Source: Scedosporium boydii (Eukaryota > Ascomycota > Sordariomycetes > Microascales > Microascaceae). Taken from it: 64,000 nucleotides of DNA. The stretch is from positions 235,370 through 299,369 of the forward strand of contig NJFT01000022.1 of NCBI GenBank assembly GCA_002221725.1, written 5' to 3'. Every line of letters begins with the position of its first letter. The first letter of the stretch is position 1. The position numbers and the translations under genes are program-made. A model generated the notes under the pieces. That model did no database searches and had not been told where the DNA came from. It was given only the letters and a program-made list of their open reading frames with translations. Shown here one piece after another: positions 21,185 to 31,811 of this stretch.

Positions 21185-22422
21185 TCAGGTCACCACATTG
21201 CGCACTTGTGATGACCCACTCTTTCCATCCGCCTTCAGTGCATCTGCGACTTCCTTCTCAATTGCAACCGCAACGGCGCGCCTTCCCTCTGCTCGGATCA
21301 TCGACTCATTATGATAAGCTCTCGGGACACTCGCCTTCTCCACAGGTACCCCAACCTCGATGCACCGCTGATAGAGCATATCGCTCTGCTCGGCAGGAAC
21401 CAGCTCATCCCTGCCTGCCGCCAAGATAAACACCCGCGGAGGCGCGATGCTCGCCGCCTTGCTTTGCTCGGCCAACAGTCCCAGGTTCTTCCAATTGTCA
21501 AGATGATTCCGTAGGAATGGCCACAAGTGCTTATACGGAACCCATCTCTCTGGGTAGAGGGTGCTTAGCATGGCTTTGATAGATAGGAATGGAGTCTCGA
21601 GTATCATGGCATTTAGACGAAGGCCTTTCGGGAAGTTGGGCGAGACGGCAAGGTTAGTCGCGAAGCCTGCTCCAATGCTCTGACCCCACACAATCAGGAT
21701 AGGCTGGTGTTTGCCGCCACTCTTACTACACTCATCAGCGATCCACTGTGCCGCAGCCTCGGTGTCTTTGTTGATGCCTTTTTCCGTAGGCCGGCCCCTG
21801 GACCTCCAATATCCTCGGTAACTAAGACAAACCATGGTGAAAGCATATTTAGATTTGGGATTACGATCCCTCAGGGACCGCAGTACGTAAGACAGGTCAG
21901 GGAGCCGTGGAGGCATCGACGACGCATTCCCTACTACATGTAAGCGGGTTGGGGCAACAGGCAGCACACACAAAGTGACTCTATCTAACCTTGGAAGTAG
22001 AGGATATACACGGGCACTAGATCCTCCTCGGCCCCTGTTGTTGATGATTCAGAGCGACCAGATGGCCGGCCCGTGACCACGTCAGCCACACATAGTGAGA
22101 GTTTCGTCTTGTCGGCGGCCACTATCTTCTCCTCACGCCATTTGATGCCGTAGCATTGCGCCTCGTAGTCTTCGATTGACTCACGACGGGCGTTAGGCGG
22201 CAGTCCCGGCATGTAGATGATTTTGTTCTGGAACACGACCATCATCATACACTTCCAGACCCATAGCGCCCCTAGCAGGCCGCAAAACATGGCCGGGGGT
22301 AGTAGGAAAGGCTTCAGGGAGAGTTGACGTGTTCGTATGTGTAAGATGGGATATGTTCGAGAAGCAATAGGACGAGGCCGTGCTAGCCTGAGTGCCGAAA
22401 TGGTCGGGGCTCTCGTCGCCAT
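21185..22422 (-). CDS. Membrane-anchored alpha/beta hydrolase, Bem46/ABHD13-like
   Basis: Two minus-strand exons, 21990-22422 and 21185-21930 (59-nt intron, GTTAGA donor, TAGTAG acceptor), give 392 residues. One hydrophobic segment (LLPPAMFCGLLGALWVWKCM, about residues 40-62) should anchor the protein, with a basic N-terminus before it. The family signature NKIIYMPGLPPNARRE is present, followed by the hydrolase core: YRGYWRSRGRPTEKGI, nucleophile elbow GQSIG, acid residue in AAGRDELVP and catalytic His in YHNES. Bem46/ABHD13-type proteins are ER/plasma-membrane hydrolases; fungal Bem46 has been linked to polarity and ascospore germination. Substrate is unknown. The donor GTTAGA is non-consensus, but the ORF and phase demand it. 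Confidence 0.88.
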
Positions 22423-23277
22423 TGTTGCCGTGAGCCTCGTCGTGACGAAGGCATTATAGTTTACCAGTTACCTTGTGAGTTTATGCCAAGAATGACCAGA
22501 GACAAAAAGAGTAGGTTATGTCACAAAATGCAACGGCAAGCAGGAACAGGATTGAAATGGACGAGAAGGGAGAAAAGATTCTGCCGAGCAATGTCTCACC
22601 GCCCACCCTCGCTGCTGCTACGAGAAATGGAAATACGCTAAGTTCCCGGCATCAGTTCATCTCGTGCTTCTGATTCGTACTGATTCATACAGGTGATGCA
22701 AGTGGACAGATGCCAACGCATCCGCTGAGCGTTTTAGTTGATATCCAGTTGTTTTGTTCTCCCTCGCCCGTTGCGGGTTTCGGGCGGAAGGAGTCGAACC
22801 CTTGGACGTACTGTGCCTGTTGAATGTCTCAATTGATGTTGGCTGCTGTAGCCTTGACACTTTTGACTGGGCTGTGTTGACTCTTTTCCATCCGTCAATA
22901 TTAAGGTCGCCGGGGTAATAATTGGGATCCCGTGCAGGGGCTCTGGCGCTGGACCCGTTCACTAGGCCCGTCATTGTCGCAGTGGGGTTACTTCAGTCCG
23001 GATGCCCAAACGCTGATGACCATTTCGTCAGCTTCTTCCTTCCGCCTCTGTTGCCACGACCAACATATGGACCTCACTCTTCCCACCTTCATAATCAACA
23101 CCCACTCTGCCCTTGCTCTCCTCCTATCTACTCACAATAACCCAAACCATCTTTCGAATCGAATCTTCTTTCCTTCCCATCGCCCAAATCCACCCAGAAA
23201 CACCAACCTGCACCCCGCACCCGCCAAGATATTCCCCCCCCATCACCACTCTTCAATCCCACCCAGACTTCAAAACC
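22423..23277. promoter_or_regulatory. Divergent promoter region (hydrolase / sds22)
   Basis: This 855 bp lies between two divergent start codons. The sds22 side (23050-23270) is C/A/T-rich leader. A tRNA T-arm-like sequence at 22780-22800 is not supported as a tRNA. Confidence 0.45.
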
Positions 23278-24627
23278 ATGACGAATCCAGAGCCCGAATC
23301 GCCGGCGAAGCCAACGACGCCCCGTCACATCGAACTCGAAGAGAACCCGCCCGTGCACCACCCCGGCGAGCCGAGCCCGGGCATGAGGAACGATAAGGGC
23401 TGGGATGGCAAGCTGCGCGTTAGGCGGGCGTCGTTGACAGTTCCCGAAGCTCTTTCGGATCCAGAGGAGTCGGATGATGAGAATGTGTTGCCTGGCGAGG
23501 TGATTGACGCCGATGAAGGTATAATCAATTCTCCCGGGCGTTTGGTCTTGTAACGAAAGACTGGGAAATTTATACTCCCGCAGGAGCTCTTGCAGAAAGC
23601 TACTGTGAAGTAGAACAATATCTACTACGGAACTAACCTCTCCTCCTCAACCTCCCCATAGATCTCCTCGACGGCGAACCCCTCGACACAGACGAAATCA
23701 TCGTCTCCCACTCCCGCATCGCCTCCATCCCCGCCCTCAGACTCGAACGCTTCCAAAACGTCGCCCGCATCTGCTTCCGCCAAAACTGCATCCAAGAAAT
23801 CGACGGCCTGTCCTGCCTGGCCCCCAAACTCAAGGACCTCGACATGTACGACAACCTCATCACGCGCATCCGCGGCCTCGACGACCTCGTCAACCTCACC
23901 AGCCTCGATCTGAGCTTCAACAAGATCCGCCACATTAAGCACGTGAACCACCTCAAGGAGCTGCGCGAACTTTTCCTCGTCGCGAATAAGATCTCTACCA
24001 TTGAGGGCCTGGACGGTCTCGATAAGTTGACGTCGCTTGAGCTCGGGTCGAACCGTATTCGCGAGATTAAGAACCTCGAGTCGCTCACTGCCCTCGAGGA
24101 GCTTTGGGTCGCCAAGAATAAAATCACACAGCTTACCGGCCTCGGAGGACTCCCCCACCTACGCCTCCTCAGCATCCAATCCAACCGCATCCGCGACCTC
24201 TCCCCCCTCGCCGCCGTCCCCGGCCTCGAAGAGCTGTACATCTCCCACAACGCCCTCGAGTCCCTCAAGGGCATCGAGAACAACACCAAGCTGCGCATCA
24301 TCGACATCTCCAACAACCAGATCGCCAGCCTCGAGGGTCTCGGCCCCCTCGCGGACCTCGAGGAGCTGTGGGCCAGCTATAACCAGATCGCTGACATTGG
24401 CGACATCGAGAATGTTTTGCGCGATAAGAAGAAGCTTACGACGGTTTATTTCGAGGGGAATCCCGTGCAGCTGCGCGGTCCGGCGCTGTATAGGAATAAA
24501 GTTAGGCTGGCGCTGCCGCAGGTCATCCAGATCGATGCCAGTATGAAATTTCCTCCTCCTTTAGCGAAGATATTCTTTGTTTTTTTGCTGACACTTCTCT
24601 TCTTCTACAGCGTTTGTCAAGGTGTAA
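23278..24627 (+). CDS. sds22: Protein phosphatase 1 regulatory subunit Sds22
   Basis: Exons 23278-23518, 23662-24540 and a 17-nt last exon 24611-24627 give 378 residues. The final exon encodes only the last residues (TFVKV), restoring the family ending QIDATFV.V. After an acidic N-terminal tail (about 80 residues) come ~11 leucine-rich repeats of the SDS22 type, for example LVNLTSLDLSFNKIRHIKHV, LRELFLVANKISTIEGLDGL and LEELWASYNQIADI, and an LRR cap ending NPVQLRGPALYRNKVRLALP. Sds22 binds the PP1 catalytic subunit Glc7 and controls its maturation, nuclear localisation and mitotic activity. Residue count and repeats agree with fungal orthologues. It converges with xyl1 downstream. Confidence 0.96.
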
Positions 24628-25216
24628 TGTACAATAGATTTGAAATTCTTGGGTTCTCTGCATCACGACTACCTTATTATCTCTCCGCACTCTCCCCTTG
24701 CAGCCCATTGATACATCTTTTGGGGAAAACGAGGGTATACGGCGGGTTAAAAAAACAGAGAGAGCTTCACATTTTCTTGCTTTCTACTCCGAAATGCTCT
24801 TTTGATACAGCCTTACGATGGACGGACATGGCACTAACACACACAAAAAAAAAAAGACACCCCAGTTATATGACATTACTTGAAACCAGGCTATTGTTTA
24901 TAGTTGTGGTAACTATTAGGGGAATACCACAACCGGCGTAAAGGGTCAGGTTTATTTTTTGGGTCTTTCTGAGGATAAGGTACAGGAGGGGTGGGTTTTA
25001 GAGATGACGACGACGAGGGGGAATCTTGCAAGGGATTGGGATGAAAGGACATGATGAGCTTTGCTCCTCTCCCCAATTTATCCTCATTGTTCACATGGGC
25101 GGGTCTTTTGTTTCCTTCCATGAGTCTTCTTTTTTCTTTCTCTTCGTCATCTACCCACGGTGGCATGATGGTTCGTCAATTACAAGTCATGAGAATAAGT
25201 GGGCCAGCGGCATTGC
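24628..25216. other. Convergent 3' UTR region (sds22 / xyl1)
   Basis: 590 bp between the stops of sds22 (+) and xyl1 (-). It includes an A-rich run at 24845-24856 and T-rich runs that may hold cleavage sites for both transcripts. No coding signal. Confidence 0.5.
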
Positions 25217-27082
25217 TTAGCCGAAGATCCAGAGGGAGTCGGTAGGGAAGTACTGCAGAGAGGTCCGAGTCAGCAAGAAACGATCAATAAAAAAAATGCG
25301 ATCGGGAAGCAAAGAAAGTCAAGATATCTCGTTTGTTGGAAGTTCAGGAGGGCACTTACGTTGGAGGGCTGGTTGAAGCGGAGGTTCCTGTCAAGTGCGC
25401 TGATGGCATCGATATCCTCCTGGGGGAGGTCGAAGCTCGTGACATCGAGGTTGGCCTCCATGATGGCGGGGCGGGTGGTCTTGGGAATAACAGCGAGGCC
25501 ACGCTGCGTAGCCCATCGAAGGAGGACTTGCGAAGGGGTCTTCCCGTTCTTCTCGGCAACGGCCTTAATGGTGTCCTGCTCGAGGAGAGGAGTGAGGCCC
25601 TTGGCCTGCTTCATGGAGAACTCCTCAAAGGAGAGGGAACCGAAGGAAGAGTAGGCCGTGACGGCGATGCCCTCAGCCTGGGCGAGGTTGACGAGCTCCT
25701 GCTGGACGAGGTAAGGGTGATGCTCGATCTGGAGGGTGGCGGGGCGAATCTTGGCGTATCGGAGGAGGTCGTAAAGGAGCTGGGCCTGGAAGTTGGAGAC
25801 GCCGATGCTCTTGGCGAGGCCCTTCTCTACGAGGCCCTCGAAGGCCGTCCAGGTCTCCTGGATGGAGGCCTTGGAAGTCCTAATCTCGCCCACGCCGTCG
25901 TAGAACCAGCCGGGCGGGTAGCGGACGCTGGGGTCGACGTATTCAAGGGCAACGGGGAAGTGGATGAGGTAGAGGTCAAAGTAGTCGAGGCCCCAGTCGG
26001 CGAGCTGCTTCCTGACGATGGGCTCGACGCGGTCGCCGTCGTGGAAGGTGTTCCAGAGCTTGGAAACAATGAAGAGCTCCTCGCGCTTTACGAGACCATC
26101 GGCGATGGCGCGGGCGACCCCCTGGCCGCACTCAACCTCGTTGCCATAGTCTAGATTAATGATTAGACATTGTCTTCAATCTCAAGATAGAAAGGAATAT
26201 GGCTTTGAATTTCAAATGGGAAAATGGCAAATGATTGGGGGAACATGGTATTCAAGACAGCGTAACATTTTAGAATGGGGCTCGGTGATTGCATCTCATG
26301 AAGATCCGCTTTCAAGCGACGGTGAGAGCTTTCCCGGCCCGGTCGGGCCACGGAACCGGCCTCAAATCCGTTCAGAGAAACTAGAGCCCCCCCCAATCCG
26401 GAAACGCTAGGGCAAAACTATGGCCGCTCGCTGTCCGGATGAGCGCTCTTGTGCATGGGAAAGGTGCAGATGGAATAAGCCAGCTTCGAAGGCAAGGAGT
26501 CATTCGGCCAATCAAGCGGCAGGACCGGGTCGGTTTCATGCATATCGGCATGGCGGGGTAAAATAAAGAGAATGGAGGGGTATGGGAAGCTATCGACCCT
26601 TCGATTTTGCCTGTTGCCTGTTGGTACCTCTCGTTTCCCTTTTCGCTTTGGCCCATTCTCTTGATTGTCTCCTCTGAAAACTTCCTGTGTCGTTCGTACA
26701 GGGCGCACGAGGGGTCCGAGCCTCATTGGCTTACAAGTCGACCATTGGGACGGCGTGGACAACACCATCTCGTGAGAGCTAGTCACCGAGCTTCGTGGGG
26801 AGTTCTTGAAAGTCCAAAGAGCTCCGGGCCCGAGGAGATTCCCATTCCATCGTCTCTCGGAAGTTGTAATATAGGTAAAGAGAGGGGATATGTGCTATGG
26901 TAATTAAGAAAAGTATGGGGCTCCCCAAACTCACCGCAAGCGCCGTCAAAGAGGCGGTACCCAGCCTTTATGGCGTTGTAAACAGTATCAGCGGCGACAT
27001 CGTTGCCGACCTTCCAGAGACCGAAGCCCACCTGGGGCATGTCGATGCCATTGTTAAGCTTGATATTAGGAACGGCAACCAT
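25217..27082 (-). CDS. xyl1: NAD(P)H-dependent D-xylose reductase (aldo-keto reductase)
   Basis: Minus-strand exons 26935-27082, 25360-26150 and 25217-25252 give 324 residues, the normal xylose reductase length. It reduces D-xylose (and other aldoses) to the polyol in the cytosol, the first step of pentose catabolism. Visible features: [11 protein letters not shown]; the D46 and Y51 tetrad positions (FDGACDYGNE); SKLWNTFH with the catalytic Lys; DLYLIHFPV with the His; [11 protein letters not shown]; and nucleotide-site sequence [14 protein letters not shown]. The C-terminus ends [11 protein letters not shown]. The last exon is only 12 codons. The first intron (26151-26934) is 784 nt, about ten times the local norm. 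A TATAAATA element lies 255-264 nt upstream of the ATG. Confidence 0.96.
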
Positions 27083-30000
27083 TTTGGCGAGGTGTGGCTG
27101 GGAGCTTGGAGAATGTCGTTTGATGGGGACTTAGACGGGATGGATGCGTGGAGGCTAGGCGGACTGAAAGTGCGAAGTGATCGGGCGGAGTGGGTTGGTG
27201 AGGAGGAGATGGGTCAAGAAGAGTTGAGGGAGAAACGAGGATCAGATTCGGGCAGAAGAGATGGAGGACGCGGTCATTAATGTATGCGAATGGGAAAGAC
27301 TGGTCGTAAAGCGAGGCCTTGGAAGAACTCTTCCTGTATTTATAAGAGGGGGTTTTAAGATAGAACCGGGAAAGCTATCAACCATCCCACTCGTGCTGCA
27401 ACATCTAATACAACCCACCTAGCCTTCCCCCTACCTACCCGAGAATCACACCCCTCCATCATCCAATGCTTCCAGCACTAGAGCGTGGGATGGGCGGCGG
27501 GGCGGGCTAGGTGGAAGAACGAGTGTGGATGGTGGTGGGGATGAGGGGGGTTAGGATAACAAGCTAGAGAGTGAGCGAGTCTTTCGAACAAGACGGCCGG
27601 TGGCAGTTCTGTTTTGATAGGTATCCTCTCGTAGGAACGCTCGTCCCTTTGGGGAGGTCCTGCCTGCATGCCTAGCCTGTTCGCGCGGAGAAGATAAAAC
27701 TGTATGGAACCATGCGGCGCAGTCGTTCTTTGCCTGGCTAATAGTCTTTGTTGCCCTAGGGACTTCCTAGAGTGCGGAAGGTACTATACCTGAAGTACGG
27801 GTGCATGATGCGAGACGGATTCTCTCGCTGGGACGCAAAAGGCTACCCGGGTAATATTCATCGCTCTGGAGACCTCAGTCGAGTTAGATACGATGAAAGG
27901 AGGGGTTCGGTGTTATTCTCGAAAATTGGCCGCACCCTTCCATCGATGCTACACGCCGGAACTTTGGCAAAATTTCTTAGCTTTTTCTTTCTTTCTTTTT
28001 TTTTTTCCTTCCCTGCAATCGCAGTGTGCAAGGGGGTTGACGTCAAGCTAGGGCCAGCTAAAGATGGTTCCAAGGCTAGTGCGAAGTGGTCCCTCACCAG
28101 GGATGAATCGAGTTGGCATTGATCCAAGATGAGAAGAGGGGCCGTTATTTGGTGCGAGTTCCTTCATGTTCCACCAGTGTTACCAGCACACTCTCTGGCA
28201 GTTTGGGACCATTTTCTCCGATGCCGCCGATAGTGGTTCCGAGACGGCGGGCAATTTTGTAAGTGGTCGGCGGACGGACACACTTATAAAACATCCGCTA
28301 TCAAGCTATTTGGAAGTGGTCGGTCAGCAGATGGAATGCAAGGCAACAGCAGCAGCCAACACTGAGTGATCGAATGAGATTTGATCAATTGATGAGGCGG
28401 CCGGCAGAAACGGGTGCGAGAACGAGTCAAGGGAGGGGCGTATCGCAGGAAGAAAAGCCCCAAGACACCAAGACGGATACGCCCCGACATAGCTCCACCA
28501 AGGAGCTGACGTTGAGATCAAAGAGTGAGAAAGAGTGAGCACTCGATAGTTTGTGTGCTCTTCTCCCCCACTCTTTCTCTTTCGTGTACGTTGTATGACT
28601 TGTGCTCGTGCTCCAGATACGGGACTCTAGAAGGAATCTCATTGGCATGGATAATACCGTCAACCTTCCCCTCCTTCTCCTTCCATCCTTCATCCATTCC
28701 GTGTCGCTCCTTCAGGAAAGATCCAATTGTGGAGCCCCGAGTTTGTGGACAGGCTCAAACTAGCGCTTCCAATTGTCCAAATCGCACACCATCGCTCCAC
28801 AGCATGGCAGGTGCGACTACTGCAAGCTAGGCAATAGGGCCGGTGCACTGTAGACTACACTACGAAGTACGTACCCGTCTAAGTTGTTGGGTGCAGCTGC
28901 GTCACGAATGCCCGTTCCAGAATGTGCTTTTCCTCTTCGTACAGCCGACAAAGTAACTTCAGTGACTCTCAAGGACGCTCCTGCATTCGTTATGGTGATT
29001 ACCTCCCTCTGTCACACTGCACATGTGGGATCTCAAAACCTCGAGCAACTACTTGTATACTTGTTATGGAACTATTCAAGTAATTCATATCCTTTCCAGG
29101 CACCAAATCGGGTGCGATCAAATACGGCAACAATCCAGTTTTCGAAGCTTTGGATTTGATCCACTCCACGACGGAGAAGGCCGATAGGGACAAGAAAGCC
29201 CGGACAAGAACCCTGACAGCCACTCGGATTGTGCTTCCCTCCATGCTAACTATCTCAACCATTGACAGATTGATAGTACGAAGTAATAATGCCCTGTGAT
29301 GTCTGATGCGTTGCTTGCTTTAAGGAGATTACGCAAACACCGAGCGAATGACCCGAGGTGATACACACCAAGCTCGGTGAGAGAGCGGAATTCGATCCTT
29401 TATCGGCACCGGTTTCGCGGAAGTTTCTGGACCCGGCGATCGCGTAAAGCCTTTCATCCGACCGATGCCCGTGTCAGCGGCCCAAAATCAGCGGGAGGGC
29501 ATGCCCAGACATGCAAATATGGGATATACCGGATGTATGCAACTTTTGTCATATGCTGGCTTCTTTCGAGGGAATATGACTCGATCGAGAGGTCACTTTG
29601 CTTTGCCTTTACGAAAGTTGAAGCTCTTGTTTATTGTTTGGCTAACCTAACTGTGGTGTCTTTGTTTTACCATACTGCATACTGACTGATGCCCTCTTTA
29701 TGGATTATAACGAGTCAAGGTTCTGGATGCTCCTACAATCCAAGCAACATCGAACTGGCAGTCTGACGACAAGCCACGAACTCACTTCACTCCGGCTGTT
29801 GCACTACGAAGTGGGATATCAACAAGAAACACGTTGCCCGCAGGCCCCAGACACTAAAGACTTTAGGCTATTTCCAAACTAGGGCTGCGGCTAATTCGCC
29901 AGTGTTTGCGCTATTACACGCTGCTTAAGCTTCTTCAAGAAGTAAGCACTCGACTCTTGACACACCAGTGCATCCGCCATAGCGGCCGAGCCAGGAGTCT

Positions 30001-31811
30001 CGAAGGCATTGCGCAGCGCATTCACCGCTCTGTCAGGCCTATGACGAGAGCCGCTCGAATTGGAAAGTTGAATGATCACTCTTGAGGGATATGGATGTTG
30101 TTTCCACTAACATTTGATTAGCCCCCTCGCCGAGGTTTGCCGACACAACTCGCCGCAAACTTCACCTTTGTCAACAAGCATGTGGGCGTGGAAAGAACTC
30201 GGCTATCCCGCATTTCAATCTCACCGCCGTGCTTTGACCTCTATCAACAGATTTAACTTGCTTGTGGCCCTCTGCGCACTTGGCTGCCTCCTGCGCTCTT
30301 TTTTAGCGCCTCTTACGTCGCAATGGCTATGAGTGCAAAGGCGGGCTGGCGGACGATTCCAAGTGACCGGAGCGATGTGGGATGCAGGAAAAAGTGTGAG
30401 GGGAGGTCTGGAGCCCGGCCCGTCTATCCTGAACGCCTGTCAATCTGCGTCTCCGAATCTTCTTGCTTTTTATGCACCTACTGCACATAATTATTATGCT
30501 TCCGCATATGTATGCAGCACTCGCGACGCCGCCTTAACCACACTCTCACCCATAACTGCCCTCAATATTCCAATGAACGGGCCTCCTCTCGTCCGTCCCG
30601 CTATTACTTTATAATAGCATGGATGAGCTATCCGTGGGCAAGGTAACCGGAATGTTGCGTCTTGTGATCCAAGCAAACCGCACACCTCTCCGTGCCTCCG
30701 GTCACCTGTCACCAACAACGCTGCCCACTCTGTTACCCCTACTACTGGTAGGATTCATTCGAATACGTGAGAAGAATGTGTCCAATGGCATCTATACATT
30801 TGCTTCCGAAGCCATATGGAATTCCACCACCCTGCTGGTTTAGTACTCTGTTCCAGAATGGGGCATCGTTCAAGTGCCGGTTTTGGGGGACGGAAGGATC
30901 CGGCAGTTCACTATGTTCTCCCTGTAAATCCACCTGACTTAAGGTGCAGCACTTCAGGTGCAACTTTATAGCTGAGGGGAGTTAGGGGTCCAGAGGAGGG
31001 TCCGGAGAGAGTTCCCGTTCGTTTGGACGCTAAGTTGCGAAGAAACAACACCATTCTCTGCAATGTTCGCCTCATGTTACTTTTTACGGTGGTTCATAAA
31101 CTCGCCGAAGATATGGTTCAGTGCCAAGCTTTCAGGTGTTGATACGGATCCAAGTGGAATATGCCAAGGTATTCTTCACGAAGCTATCTACGAAGAAGAC
31201 GACTACATGCCAACCGTAGACATGTTTCACCTACCCTTTGATAGACGGTAGGCGCATCAGACTAACAATTTTTTTTTTTTAACTATACTCGCTAAATCCA
31301 CCTACATGGTATACCTATATGTTCCCAGCTCTAGAGCTTGAAAGTCACAGACGAAGCCAAACTCTAGCGACATAGTCCAGACATAGCTGCATCATGTGGG
31401 AATAAGATCGTCTCCCTAAGACCTGTGCTAACCTGCGTCTGCGATGCACGTCGAGTCTGTCGCGTACCTGAATTGTCCTAGCTTGAGATTATTGAAGTAG
31501 GAGTGGAGGCGTATTGATAGATCTGGGTATGCGGTCTTGATACCTGTGTGATGAGAGGTAAAGGAAGGGGCGACGTGGAAGCTTTCTTGCTCTCCTGGCT
31601 CTGAGAGAACTGCGCAAGGTAAATCTTCACCAGTGCCTTTGCAAATGGGAAATAAAATAGAGTCGATATTTTCGTCTTACCCAAGTATATGCTTTCTATA
31701 TCACCAAGTTCGAGAACGCACCCAACTCATGAAACCACACCCCCAGCGCCGCATTCTGCATCTAAACAAAAAGGAAAACCAAAACAGCCCTCTTAGTCAA
31801 TCCCTCTATTC
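27083..31811. other. 4.7-kb gene desert
   Basis: Between the xyl1 start and the pxa2 stop. Every open frame is short, lacks family motifs and does not join through credible introns. Composition is mixed and not strongly AT-biased, so heavy RIP is not evident. It contains TACGAAGTA at 28861-28869 and 29277-29285, and a near match at 29805. No transposase, reverse transcriptase or terminal repeats were seen. The left end is xyl1 promoter; the remainder may hold non-coding RNA or relics I cannot identify. Confidence 0.5.
27337..27345 (-). promoter_or_regulatory. xyl1: Candidate TATA box of xyl1
   Basis: The minus strand reads TTATAAATA about 255 nt before the xyl1 start codon. The position would imply a 5' UTR of roughly 220 nt. 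Based on motif and position only. Confidence 0.4.

Noticed and set aside
22775..22805. tRNA T-arm-like sequence (minus strand GGGTTCGACTCC)
   Set aside because: No A box or cloverleaf partner stems at the required distance.
27420..27742. GGCTA-like sites upstream of xyl1 as possible XlnR/Xyr1 targets
   Set aside because: Four five-base matches in ~700 bp are not clearly above chance, and none shows the full GGCTAAA.
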